Shown piece by piece: positions 11,846 through 24,816 of a DNA stretch of 64,000 bases. Both the position numbers and the translations under genes were made by a program. The notes below the pieces were generated by a model. The model made no database searches, had not been told where the DNA came from, and saw only the letters and a list, made by a program, of their open reading frames with translations. Position 1 is the first letter of the stretch, and each line of letters opens with the position of its first letter. Source of the stretch: Epiperipatus broadwayi (taxonomy: Eukaryota; Onychophora; Udeonychophora; Euonychophora; Peripatidae); contig JAQFVV010006197.1 of assembly GCA_028023455.1 (NCBI GenBank), forward strand, positions 21,139,254 through 21,203,253, written 5' to 3'.

Positions 11846-13360
11846 ATTAAGATCTTGACTATAAAAAGTTTGAAAAAAAGAGATTTTACAGATTATGACA
11901 ACATTATGATCATGAAGTTATAACAGAAGGCAAGAGATAGGTATTCAGCTATGGCTACTAGTGCTATAATAGAGTTTTCATTCACGTGGCAGTCAGTAAC
12001 AGCTTTTATGTGATTCAGTAGCTTATATATATTGTGTACTAACCAGTATGTCTGAAGTCTTTCAAATTTTAGACTAAATGAAGCTGACTGTATGTATGCC
12101 AACAGTTACTGCATTATATCTATCCCAAAGATGACAGTAAGCCAGCCTACTGTCTTAGAAGAGACACTTATCTAGAGATTTCATCAGCTTGCTGAAGTAG
12201 TTTATATGTATACTATTTTATTTGTATGCAGAGAAACATGGATAAAGGTACTGCATCATATATATATATAAAGAACAGCTGGTGAGTGGATATTGAGAAT
12301 GATATTATTTTAAACAATTTTTTGAAAATGACAGTTAAAATTGTAATATTTAAAAGTAATTATAAATCTGTGATTTTTATCACATGTGTTAGTGAAGCTA
12401 TAAGTTTAATATGCCAGCTTAGCACTTTCAAGATTTAGTATTAAAATCTCATACTCATAGCTTTACAAATAAAGACTGTTGTGATTTGTTATACACATAT
12501 GCAAATGAGCTTGAATTTTTAATTAATTAGTCCATTGTTTGGAGAGAATAAAGCATGCCTCTCTTCTATTAATGGCACAGGTCATTTGCTATGTAAAAAG
12601 CTTCTTTGACCTTTCTTTTGGCATCGCTCTTTATTTGGGCAGAATTGGGTTCAAATAACTAAAAATAAAACAAGGAAAGAAAAATAATAAATGATACTTG
12701 TGTCTAAAAGATTGTTTTTTTCTGTTATTAATTATAGCTTATAAAAATATTTTATGGAAATAATTTTATTTATTAATTAATGGAATATAATAGGATATAA
12801 ATGCATTTGTATGCTCACATCTGGATGAGCACTTAAATAAATATTAAATCAATTATTATTTATGTTCCATTAAAATGAATATAATGTTTTATATAACATC
12901 TCTGCTTATTTATATAGATATGTATCATGTAAACATCTAAAAATCACTGTAAATTGTTAAATTAATTATTATGTATTATAAAAATGAATTTCAGATATAG
13001 GTTTATGAGAATGTTCATTTTATATTATACCAGCATTTCTGTGTACAAATGTATAAGTGTTTTATGCATTGAAGTGTTTGTAAATCACAATGTGATATCT
13101 TATTTCTTTTTGTATTAATCAAAATCAGAATGCCAAATTTATATTTGTAACATACCCAGCAGACCTTAATTTCATTTTATTGTTTCTAATTAATAAAATT
13201 ATATTTCATTGTTTAAATTATTCCAGTGAACTTATATAATCCTAAACTATTATAAATTATCATATGTTATATTGTAGAGCTTTTGCTCACTGAGCTAGAT
13301 TCATGCATACTGGTCTGTTATATAAAAGGGGTTTATTATATTTAGTGTTTATAAACACCT
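11846..13360. repeat. Duplicated segment, copy B (MITE-free)
   Basis: Second copy of the 7730-10115 segment. Around 12738-12800 it keeps the sequence on both sides of the piggyBac-type insertion joined directly (TTTATTAATTAATGG), the ancestral empty site. It has a private stretch at about 12350-12655. Confidence 0.8.
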
Positions 13361-14099
13361 AAGAATAGGTGGATTCTTTCTATTCTTGACCTTTGTTCAA
13401 CATTTAGAGTACTTTTAATTCATAGTCTGAGGGAGATTGATTTATTCCCTTTATTTACACACACATATATATATATATTGCATACTATTCAGCCAACTGA
13501 AATAATCATATGGGTCTGAACTTAATTCAGATACTCCATATTGAAGCAGTCGGATCTGAGTTCGATCCTAGCTTCATGACATCTAGCCATAAGCCCACTT
13601 CAAATCCTAGTACTAACCTTAAATTTCCAATGCAATGGTGCTTTATACATTCAATCCACGCTAATTTCCATAAAGAATAACTTATTTCATAAATGCGTAT
13701 TAAAATTAATTAGTTTTAGATTTAAATGGATCAATTCTTTAATAAATTCATGATAGAATTATTCATGAATTTATATATTATAACTGCGTGGATTGTGCAT
13801 ATATATTTGTAAATTTTAAATATATATAATTGTTTGAAAGTTTCATTGCGTCGGGAATGTTTGACTTTATTTTTAAATAATTTGCTAAAGTTTTATTGAT
13901 TAAAAGCTACATTCTTTCGATAAGCTTTCAGATTTTCCCTTTCCAAAAACAACAGTTAAAGTTTTATTAATTAGAAAAAAAGATAAGGATTTCCTAATTA
14001 AAATCATTTTCTGATTTTAAGAATTCATTTTCTAATTAAAAAATGAAGTCAAGTTAATGAGTTTGAAAGCCTTATCGAGGGAATGTATCTAAAAACAAC
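13361..14099. other. AT-rich spacer with SINE-like fragment
   Basis: GAGTTCGATCC at 13559-13569 matches a Pol III B-box inside a GC-richer patch (13500-13640), perhaps a SINE fragment. An inverted repeat AAATTCATGA/TCATGAATTT lies at about 13745-13772. Otherwise nothing. Confidence 0.35.
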
Positions 14100-14330
14100 C
14101 AGCAAATCTAAAAACATTGATAATGAAAGAAGTGCTAGCCTGAAGGCATCAGAGGACAGCATATATAGCTCTGAAAAGTTTGGAGAAAGAGAAGCCATCT
14201 TTGTTGCAGAAAAGTGCCAGTAAATTATGTGCTGTTCAAAATCATAAATTCAAAAAGTGTTCCTATCATGGTAAGGGGCTAAATGTCAGAAATCTGGCTA
14301 TTGTTCCCGAAGTCCCCTGAAATCTTCAAT
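14100..14330 (+). pseudogene. Coding-like fragment, possibly Gag zinc-knuckle remnant
   Basis: Two overlapping plus-strand frames have a more protein-like composition than the surrounding DNA. One at about 14169-14330 reads through KSASKLCAVQNHKFKKC and SYHGKG before a stop. The spacing of C, NHKFKKC and H resembles the zinc-knuckle region of LTR-retrotransposon Gag proteins, but the second knuckle is not visible. It is short, broken and unsupported by neighbours, so the assignment is tentative. Confidence 0.25.
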
Positions 14331-15865
14331 GAAGCTGCTGAATCTTTTCTGGACCAATCATGCTGCTAAAATCGTGAAAATTCATTAAAATACTGTTCAA
14401 GTAATCAATCAAATGGTACCTACATTTTACCAACTCGTGTCTGTGTTGGCAACCCAAACATATACATATGATTCGATTTAAAATTATTTTAGTCAGTTTA
14501 TTATCAGATATTAATGTCAGTTCAGGGGTCTCTGATTCTCACCAACCATTGAGCTAGTTTCTTGGTGCATAGCACTGTGCCGTCGATTTAGATTTCTACT
14601 AATCTGAGCTGGTGAGTTGGGTTTGAATTCAGTTTTGGTTCAGCTGAGTTTGGATCTGACTTGCAGTTCTTTTGGTGGGTTTTTTGACTGGTACAATATA
14701 TTAATGGGCTTAGTAATTTAATTTAGACAAAGCCCCTAAACAGCCAAATAATAATAGTAATAAAATCAAGTCATATGTCTCATGACCTATTGTAGCAGTC
14801 GATCTTAGCCCAAGATCGAGCTTTACTATTCTACCACTTAACCCACATTTTATCCTGTTTTTTTTTCTCACATGTATATAAACTATACATATATTTCTGA
14901 GAAGCGTCTATAAAAATTTATAAATATAAATCTCAAATAAAAAGTTTCTTTAATTTTAAATATTAACTTTTATGGATGTGACTCATTGTAAATAATTTTG
15001 TATTTTTTTCTTTGATTATATCTTATTTATTTTGTAAGTATTTTTCGTTATAAAACTACATAAAAATTCAAGATGGAAGATGCAATCACTGACAGTCCAA
15101 GAGTAATTAAAGGGGTGGGATTCATGATTTTAAAAGTCATTTTTTAATTAAAGTTAAATTAAAGTAAAATTTAAAAAAAGCTAATTGATTTGGTTAGCTG
15201 TTAACATTTTTATCAAATCTATTTCCAATCTGGAAATTGATTTGAATTTATTTTTGGACAGTTATCTAGTGATTACATCTCCACTAACAATAGATAAAAT
15301 ATTTCTGTAAATTAAAGATTGATTAAGAGTTAAGAAGTTTAATTAAAAACATTCTTTGCATAACTGAAAAATCTGTATAAATAGGGCCAAAAATCTATTG
15401 TGTCAGGGTTCGATCAATAGTTGTTAACTGACTTCATGTCAGTTTGATTTTTAAAAAGAGGGGCATAAGCCACTCCCCTTTATCTTCAGCTCCACTCTAG
15501 AGATGTAGCTCCCACCACTCAAGAGACATATCATCAAAGAATGTCGCCTGCCGCAGAAAATTCATCAGTATTCCATAGAATCCTGAGGGAACCAGTCAAA
15601 GATATAATTGTATTACCTAATTCTAGCTTATAACTATAAAATTAATGTTTTCTGTATATTTAATCTTTTTTAACTCGCTCTTCGGCGAGTATGTTAAAAC
15701 TAATAATTATTTCTTTAATATCGATTCTCTATAACCCTAACTAATTTTATTGTAAACTATTTCATCCAACTCACACCTTTATATATATATAATTTAGTGC
15801 GGTTGTAATTTATTTTTAATGAGATTTTTATATTTTTCACTAAACTTTTATTTGTAAATGCCAAT
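14331..15865. other. AT-rich DNA with GC-richer patches
   Basis: Patches at 14520-14660, 14780-14855 and 15390-15600 are GC-richer and probably old repeat fragments. The one at 14790-14855 is weakly tRNA-like on the minus strand. A perfect 6-bp hairpin ACTCGC/GCGAGT with a 6-base loop lies at 15673-15690. No gene is recognised. Confidence 0.4.
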
Positions 15866-15953
15866 CAAACTCGGTCTTACGAACTTAGAAGAGGGGGGGG
15901 ATTAATGAGTTCTTATTTATTTATTTCTAAATAGTTCGTAAAACTGAGTTTTT
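15866..15953. repeat. Foldback repeat around a G-run
   Basis: AAACTCGGTCTTACGAACTT (from 15868) and AGTTCGTAAAACTGAGTTT (from 15933) are inverted near-complements that enclose a run of nine G. Likely a small foldback element. Confidence 0.6.
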
Positions 15954-17734
15954 CTTGTAAAATGAATATATGTTTTTTTTAAAAAAAATATATTTTATCG
16001 TAAAAGTATACAAAATATATAAATACTTTGCAATCTGGGGTGGATATTGGTGTAAGTTAGTTTTATTAATTTCTTTATTCATCATATTCGCCAAAAAGGC
16101 TGGTGAACAAATTCTATTTTGTTGTTCGCACTTTTCAGTGCATGAATTTTAATTTTTTTTATATGTTTCAACAAAATAGTATTGAGATTCAAGAAGGGGG
16201 AGAAATGCATGCTTCATTAATTCTAGTTTAACTTCTGATAAATAACTTTATCTTACATGGGTCATTATTTTAACATATCATTACATATTTGTTAAACCAT
16301 TTAAGGCTTTATTTAGTATTTAAATCCAATGTTTTTATAGTCTTATAATAGCGCTGCTGGCATATGTCAAATTATTAATAAGCCACATAGGGCTTTGATC
16401 TGATTCGCCTGTACCCCATCCCAGGGAGTCATGATCATCTTCATTCATCATTCTTCTCCTCCAAGTATATATTTATATACTGCTTTGATTCACCTATACC
16501 TCATTCCAGGGATTTGAAGCCTTCCATCTTTTATTGTTCTCGTTCATAACAGGGATCTAAGTCTACCACCTGGAACAAGCCGGTAAGTGTAGTTGAAGCT
16601 CTGCATGGACTTACCATAAACCGGATCCATAGCAATTTCCCACCGACCTTTTCATTTTCAGTACCACTCTAGCATGAAGCTAGCATACCATCTTAATAAT
16701 CAGAGAATGACTTTTTCTTGGCCAAAGCTGCAATTTTCTCTCTCTTACTGACAATGCTAGCACTGCAATTTCTTATAGTTCGTTTTTCTTTTAGCCTGTT
16801 TGACAAAATAAATCATAATGATGTGTAATAATGAAACGTTTTTCTCTTGGTAATACTTTTAATTGGAATTTAAATCCAATCTCTCATGAATCTGCCCTCC
16901 CCTTTATTGAAACAAGCAATTCCCGTATTGATAGAGTTTCACAATATTCAATTGCTAAATGTCGAAAATGTGTAATAAATAATGTTTTTAGTCTACTTAC
17001 TGATCAAAATGTATCCTTATTTTATTGTTACAAATAAAGTCTATAAATGAAAATAAACTTATGTATGAAATGCCAAGGGCATTCTATAAATTCATATAAA
17101 CAGCGAAACTCTATTATTGTCATATCTTTACATGTGTTTTAATGTATAAACGTCTATCAGTCACCTAAATAAATTTGTTTTTGTAATATTGGATAAAAAC
17201 CTATTTTTAAATGTATGTTCAGTATTGTAACTGCCACACTAAATTCATATCAGTCTAAATAAAATAATTGTATCAAGATCATCAAATATTTGGAACCAAA
17301 AATAAAGTTTTAAATGCGTGAAGTTGAATATATAAAATCATCTTGAATTTTTTTGTCAAAATAAATATTTATATTTTTAAACTTTAATCCAGTTGTTCGA
17401 ATCTCCTTAATAATCTTTATATTTATGTATGTTTTTAACATATCTTGGGTTCACTCAATCTCTCATCATCGTCATCAGCTGTGCTCTCATGCAAAAATGA
17501 TGTAGCACCGGGCTGGGATGAAATGAATTTATATAGTATTACCACAGGTGTTATCCATAGTGTTATAGATTTGGGGAATGGGCAAATAGGTTAGAATTCA
17601 TGATTGCTCCTGACCTGTGTATATCGGGTATGATTGGATTCATGGTACTTTTGCTTGGATTCTAAACTTGTTAGGTGGACATACATTTTCAACCGGTACA
17701 CTATATAGTTTGCATTTACAAATATGTAATATAA
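15954..17734. other. Spacer with GC-richer repeat fragment
   Basis: At 16390-16680 a GC-richer stretch contains two imperfect direct copies of GATTCGCCTGTACCCCATCC (about 16402 and 16487). It is an unidentified repeat. The 68-residue frame at 16831-17037 is relatively hydrophilic but matches nothing I know. Confidence 0.4.
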
Positions 17735-17770
17735 AGAGCATGTTAATAGCTCTAAACAAGCTTATTTTTT
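17735..17770 (+). repeat. Repeat family G fragment
   Basis: GAGCATGTTAATAGCTCTAA plus ACAAGC matches the reverse complement of 20250-20283. It has a short inverted core, GAGC/GCTC. Confidence 0.5.
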
Positions 17771-19235
17771 ATGATAAATTTCAGATATTGCATACTAACA
17801 TATAATAATACTATATCCAGTCACATCTTGCCATTTGATATAATTGTTCATCAGAGAAAAGAAAACAAATCTTATCTTTTCCCTTCTTGCCTATGATTTT
17901 ATATAAATTACATATATAAGCAATAATAAACTAATGTGAAATATAAATTCATGAAGGTATTATAACAACTCCACTTCAATTGGTCTAAATTTTAATATGT
18001 ATTTTATTACAAAATATCATCTATTATGTATAGGTGAAATGAATATTAAAAGTCCACCTTATAATTTAAGTACATAATCTTGCATAGAGAGTTTGCAATG
18101 CTATGGTTTTGACAGAAAATAGAATTAGATGCATTAAAACTCAAACAACTGTCATTCATAATTTAGTAGTTAATGTAACTCATATATGTAGGTCAGAAGT
18201 TAATATTAACCATGAATTTAATATGCATTAATTGTTTATAAACAGTGAAGTTGATAAATACATATTTTATAATATGTTTCATGGGTGTTTTTTTTTAAAT
18301 AATAATAATTTTGTACTGTTTTACACATGAGATATGATTGCTTTTTTATTCTGAATTACAGCTTTTGGTCTTCAGTGTAGCTGATGAATAATGTTTATCT
18401 CAAAACCCACGATAAAACAAAGGCTATATTGTACTTTTACTATTTATTAACTAACTTGTAACATTGATTTTATATCATGCATTGCAGATGGCATGTTTTG
18501 CCATATCATATTACAATTATTTCTTCAAGAATCATTAAATAATAGAATAAAAATAAGTGAATGAATTTGTTTGTCAAAAATGCACAAGAAATTTAAGGTG
18601 CAGAAGTAATTAGGATCCCCACATAACTGCATGTGTATATGTCAATAAAGTTTTCCGATTTTTCCATATGTGTAATTGCTTGCTATTATTATAATAATAC
18701 TAATGTTTTAGCTAAATCTCATTTATCATTAGCTAGATAGTAGGAGTGGGTCAATACTGGAGACACTGATTATAAAAAAACAGGATGAAAATTACCTATA
18801 TCATAATTTAGGAGTTGATTTCTAAATTTTGAATGAAAAAAAAATTAGTTTAGATTGAAAGATATCAATGTATTGTGTAGCAGATGATCATTTAAAAAAA
18901 AAAATTAATGATTTTTTCACTTCCCTTTTTTTTAATTCAACAAATCATAATATCTCTAGAAGTTGGAAATAAGATAAAATTGAAATATTATTCTAGGTTA
19001 AAATTTATAAAATTGAAATATTAGTCTAATTATAATCATAAGAAGAATCAATTTACATATAAAGAAATTTAAAAATTTTGCATTTTTACTCATAATAATA
19101 TAGTGTGCTAAAATGAAGACGTTCACAGACTACAGATATTAATAATTTATGATCCAGTTTCATCTTTATATGATATATAGCACTGTTGTACTGATATTTC
19201 AGCTGTGACAGGACATCAACTGGATAATGAATATT
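17771..19235. other. AT-rich spacer
   Basis: No supported feature. Confidence 0.5.
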
Positions 19236-19625
19236 ATTATATACAAAGCACATGTGCATTAGCTTATTGGCTTATTAATATTACTGTTTATAAAAACATC
19301 ATGCTATATAAAATAAATGTCTTGTTTATATATGTTTAATTTAATAAGAATGGCATATCGTAAATTCTAGAAATTTTGCAAGAGTCATTCATTCACTTAG
19401 TAAAAAAGTAATTTAAAGGGTTCAATTAACAATTAACACTTTCATGTTTTCATTTCCAAACACTTAAGATTTCCCCATACATAAACATTTGGGTTGAAAA
19501 GATAGATGATTCATTCTATCTTTTCACAAAGACTTTACCTTGTGTTTGGAAAGTGGGAGTATTCATTTATGTAGTTAAATCTACAAAGCGCATGTGCATT
19601 AGCTTATTGGCTTATAATGCATGTA
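19236..19625 (-). repeat. MITE family B related fragments
   Basis: Two direct copies of CACATGTGCATTAGCTTATT (19248) and its variant GCGCATGTGCATTAGC (19588) match the terminal repeat of 4886-5074 in minus orientation. Sequence between them (AACATTTGGGTTGAAAAGA at about 19484) matches that element's interior in reverse. Two broken or partly overlapping copies are the simplest reading. Confidence 0.6.
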
Positions 19626-20294
19626 TATATATATTTGCATTAATTTTATCATTGTTATATATTATTTCTACCCAAATCTATACGTATTGATTTTTTTTTT
19701 TTTGACTCATTAAAATTCTAAATGTGATTAGAAATTCTTCAAATGCTAGAAAAAATTTCAGACTTTATTTTGGAATTTAATAAATAGGAGGCAGGTTCTG
19801 GTTGACATTCTCTAAAACAATTTTACAAATTTCCAAAAATAGGAACCTAGTTTTACATACGGGATAACATTGTTTTGAGAATTTTGTGATTGTGAGATGT
19901 ATAGAAAACAATATCCTTTAACAGGTTCTGTTTCTATCCATTCTTCTAGATGTCTGATAAGGGGTTCACTTAAAGTTCACATGATGTTAATTCTCTATAA
20001 ATCCCTTATATCACAATTATGTATGTTTCCCCAAGTGAGAAATAAATCCTTAACATAATGATATAGCAACAGAAATGAGTGAGAACACATGATAATATTA
20101 AGAAAAATATGAAGAATGCTAAGTTGGTTTCTTAAGGCATTTTCAGGAATTAGGTTTATTTATTTATTTATTATATATATATAAATCCAAGATAAAACGA
20201 TTTGAATGTCTTCTCTTGTAGTAGCATTAATCATAAAAAAAAAAAAAAAAGCTTGTTTAGAGCTATTAGCACGCTCTTAATTTTATATATATAT

Positions 20295-20425
20295 ATAAAC
20301 TATTAGGAACCAGTCTCTACTTGGACAATCCCAATATAGGTAACAATCAACAATTTCAAACTGTTGTCAAGGCAACCTCCTTTAACAATAAAGGTGGAAA
20401 TTCCACCTTTATTTATGATGGCATA
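20295..20425 (+). repeat. Repeat family D, copy 1, with palindrome
   Basis: Shares GTTGTCAAGGCAACCTC and flanking sequence with 40685-40785. It ends in a palindrome of two 13-base arms around one A (AATAAAGGTGGAA, 20387-20413), which would form a strong hairpin or cruciform. Confidence 0.65.
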
Positions 20426-20803
20426 TATTTATATAGACACTTAAAGATTGCAAGTTGACCACAGAGATTAATATATATATATGATTTTAACCCTAGAACC
20501 ATAATATAAGTAGTGTGCTAAATCAATAAAGATAAAATATAAATAACATCAGATCTCCATGATCAGTTTCAGGATTTTGGTCTTTTTCTAATAGAAAAGA
20601 CTGACTTTGTTTTGTATGAATCCAATAGTTACTATTTTTTCTTTAGTTTACTGTTCAAGTAAATTGTGTAATACTTTAAGATTTTTGAACCCATGCTAAT
20701 CTATTATATAGGCATGTACATACTTATGTTTTTCTTATTTAAAATAAATTTGTTTAACATAATCTTTGTCTGGTCACATGTAGAAATTGCTGACATTGAG
20801 TAG

Positions 20804-23791
20804 TGTGCCAGTCAAAACATGCTTATCCATCTAACACGAGCTGGAACTCACAAAATGTACTTCAAACCCAGTCAAGCCCGAGATTTAGGTCAGGGACCAG
20901 CCTAGATTCGAACCCACTCTCCAAGCACCAGATCTGACACCCAATGGATAACATAACAATGGTAGCACATGAGATTTAATTCTTCATCCGGCCCACTAGC
21001 AAATCGGAGAAAACAATAAGACTCATGGACTTAAACATATATATAAACAACGTAAATACTAGACCTTCCACAGATAAAATCTAACATATTTAAATAATAG
21101 GGGCTTTACTAATGAATACTTATGGGCAATTAGTGAATTGGATTGATTTAATAATGAGACAGAAACTGATATATGATGAATTAAAATATATTTATTGACA
21201 ATTGTTGTTGGCAAAATAGGTTTGTGGCTATGATTCAATGGAGCCAAATATCCTGCTATACAACTAATCACTACATTAACTTATTTGTTATGTCCTTTTA
21301 TAATCAGTTCGAGTGGTTCTTTTACGTAAAATCAAACCAAGTCTGGAGTGAAACTTAATACATCTTAATTATAATAAATTTATTTTAACTATGGGCTTTT
21401 AAAGCGTCCCAGATAGCTTTAGATCGAACGGGTTTTCAAGAATGCTTCGGATCAACGCCGAAGACTGCATATTAGGGAGGGAGAGTTGGCTATAACGATT
21501 TTACTAATACGCTAGGCACAAGTAAAGTATAATAATAAAGTGGCTCTGCGGATGGAAGAATAGTTTTAGGGTTTTTGTGACAAACAACGGTTTACCCAAG
21601 AACCGGTCGTCATGCTGCTAATGGGGAACCTTTATTTGGTTCAGAGGCGGGGGACTTACGTGCTAATCTGGCCCGTAGCTCAGACTTCGCTACTGCACTA
21701 TCCATAAGAGAAGATGTGCTGGCAATGCCGTGGCTCCATCTTATATATAAAACAGCACAACGAGAAAATATTAATAAATCCCACATCCGCCAAGCCGAAG
21801 GATATTATAAATTAAAGATCATATATTAAATGAACACTAGATCATCAGCTTGATCAAAAGAGCCAACTCTTCTGTAGCATGAGAAATACGATATGCTACT
21901 GACAGGAATATATAGATACAAACTTTACTTTATCCCGTTCAATCTCTTTAGTTATCTATAACTACTAAACTTTTAAAAGGGGGGAAAGTATATTTAATAG
22001 GGGACTTACGAATACTTAACTAAAAAAATATACTTATGATTGCACTCCAGGCTAGTTTAATCTTTAGTAACATAATAAATAAAGGTTGAAAAGCCACATT
22101 TTATATTTATATTAATTAATTTACTAAATGACAAAAATATGAATTTGGGTTTCGAAACAGCGCACGAAATGACGCTATATAAATAATAATACGGAGATTT
22201 TAAATTCATATCTTTAAAAACATTTTAATAATTAAATGCACGCCATTTTGAAACATAGGCATAACTAATAATAAATAAAATAAGAAAAGAAAAGCAAAAT
22301 ATAATTGCAGTGATTAAATTATATAGCAAAACATTAATTAACAGAAATTTAGCAAAAGTATTTCATTTATAGAATTAAAATATTTTAGGAAACAATTTAG
22401 ACAGTTTACACTATTGTATTAGCAAAAAGTATTTCATTTAAATATTATTTCGAAAACAATTTAGATAGAAATTTCAATAATATGGTTAGCTAACCTGTTT
22501 TTGAAGAAATAATGAATGTTTTTGAAATGCACACAGAGCTCTGCGATTTTAAATAATACTAAAATAGTTCTGTAGCTAAGGAGAGATTCGAGCTGGAAAT
22601 GAAGGTGACTTCTTTGGCGGCTTATGGCATCTTCAATTTAGTTGGGAGACGATTTTTTAAAATAGTGTTTCTTTAGCTGGATTGAAATCGGAATGAGGGC
22701 AAATTATTTTTACGGCTTATGGCATCTTCAAATTTAGTTGGTGTAAGCTTGGTTGTTCCTTTGGCATTTGATGGATTGAACTAGGCATTCCATCACGGGA
22801 AAGCAGCAAAATTTTGCCTGACTTTAGCCAGACATGTTAAGATTGAACAATAATAAAACTTCTCCTGTTGACTCTCTTCAAAAGTAAGATGGATTCTCTC
22901 TTCCTGCTTAAAATAAGGCCTATTTATATCCTTCTACTAAACTTTAACACCTTTCTGGAATTTCGTAAGCCTCGGGACCAATTGACTTTTAATTAAAGCA
23001 AAATAATATAATTCAATTTCTACAACAACTGATAAAATCTCCGAGGTGTTATATTTAATTTCCTTAAAAAAATGTATCAAAATATATAAACTATATAATT
23101 TGATTCATTTTCATTAATTAAATTCCTTTTCAGGTGTTATTACCTAGCAGAAGGAACGGTATTCTGATTTAATGAAAAAGTCTTTTGTTGCAAACAAAAA
23201 TCAATCAGAAAACAGATTTTACTTTTTTACCTGGGTGTGTCACTAATTGATATCTTGTTTACAAAAATTCTCATTTTTAATTGCGAACAGATAATTCTTA
23301 TTTTATAAAACTAAATAACTTTTAACATATTTGTTTATTAAAAAAAAGCAAATTTAAAGAAAATACTTGTTTCAACTATATATGTAAAACATTAAATCAG
23401 AAAACCGTTAAATAAATTAAAGAAAACATTTACATTACTTTTATTTAAACTTAAATATATATGAATCATTTTGCCGTTATTCCAAGGTTTAAATTATCCA
23501 TCCACATACGAATATAATAGCGAAATATAATTTAGAATTGACCGAAAATTAATAAAACATTTTATAATAATTTATGAGCATTTCTCCGCTATAATTTGAT
23601 CAAACCTGTCTAATTATAGTGTGTCTTCGTATGTAAATGGATAATGCCATTTAAGCAGCAATTATAGCAAAGTTTTCCCGCTCAATTTATATATATACAT
23701 TTTTACATTTGACATAGGTTCGAAACTAGTTCAGACGAGTAGGTCATTAGGTTGATGGTGAAACGGAAAGGGATTGGAGGTTTCCGTTTCA
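20804..23791 (+). mobile_element. 2988-bp LTR-like unit (LTR2 family), solo, GTAG duplication
   Basis: The unit starts TGTGCCAGTCAA and ends CGTTTCA, and is bracketed by GTAG at 20800-20803 and 23792-23795. The same family, 2993 bp long, lies at 55970-58962. The strongest conservation between them is in 21470-21760 (for instance GTGGCTC, GAGAAGATGTGCTGGCAA and CGTGGCTCCATCTT), in 22560-22760 and at the last 90 bp. TG/CA ends with a 4-bp target duplication are typical of LTR retrotransposons, so both are read as solo LTRs. They contain no protein domain. The last 33 bp form a perfect-stem hairpin. The length is large for a solo LTR, so a non-coding element of another type cannot be excluded. 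Confidence 0.7.
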
Positions 23792-23795
23792 GTAG

Positions 23796-24816
23796 GAGTT
23801 TCTGGAAATCATTTTATTGATATTTTAAAATTATTATTTTTTAAAGTTAAAAATGTTAAATATTATAATTAATATGAATTATTTTTAAAAGCATGACAAA
23901 TGTTATAACATTGCAAAAAAAAACAACATACATACACAAATAATCTTTCCAACACTATTCTAGCATGGAAAAACACTGATAATTTGTATATTCTTTAAAC
24001 TTCATACTCCAGTAAATACTTGTAAACATATATATATTTAAAACCTCAAATTTTACATACAAATAAATATTTCTGTAATAATTTGTGTTTTAACTTTTTT
24101 AATATAAGAAAAAATTATAGAAAAATCATGCCATCAATAATCCATAATTTCAAATCAAATAATTATTTTTCAGGAAATCATGTGATTAAAAAAAAATCAA
24201 AATGATAGGTAAAAATTTAAAGCAAGATCCTTTAGTTTATAAGCCATATAATTAACTATCAAGTAAATTACTCATACCAAAGTTTATACTAATTTGTCAC
24301 TGTCAATGTGGGACTTGATAAATTTTTCCTATTCAAATCACTGAATGTAATAGATTTTACAATCTGAAATATGGGGTTTCAGAGGTTTTGCTATAAATCA
24401 CACAGGGTCTCATTAATTATTAGTTTGCAAAAATGCATTCACCTGACAGTATTGAATTATTTTCATTAATTAAATCTTATCTCTTCAGATACCCTAGACC
24501 AATTACAACCAGAAAACAGTTATAATTGAATACATATAAACATATATAATATATTTTTCATTTAAGCAAAACTTTCCCATAAAGTGATTCTTAAATGTGA
24601 AAATATTTAGAAAATTATCATATTTTTTTGTTGTCACACATAAGAAGTATTAGTATCCAATTTACAACATTTATCTCTAGAGTGATAAAGTAAAAGATAC
24701 ATTTGGTTTTAAATTATTCTGATAACGATTATTCATGAGTTCACTTTGCTCATAGCTAAAATTTAGTTATAAAATATATGGAGAAAGTCAAAATTTTAAA
24801 TATTTTTTAACTAAAG
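23796..24816. other. AT-rich spacer
   Basis: Nothing recognised on either strand. Confidence 0.5.

Noticed and set aside
15673-15690. Hairpin as a transcription terminator
   Set aside because: There is no gene upstream, and rho-independent terminators are not expected in a eukaryote.
18365-18420. CTGATGA near CAAAAC as a third hammerhead family
   Set aside because: GAAA is absent (AAAA) and no stem III with a U-H cleavage site can be drawn; stem II is only ATAA/TTAT.
20880-20990. Minus-strand tRNA-like SINE (GGGTTCGAATCTAGG)
   Set aside because: It lies inside the LTR2 unit at the expected spacing, with no extra length relative to the second copy, so it is LTR sequence and not an insertion.
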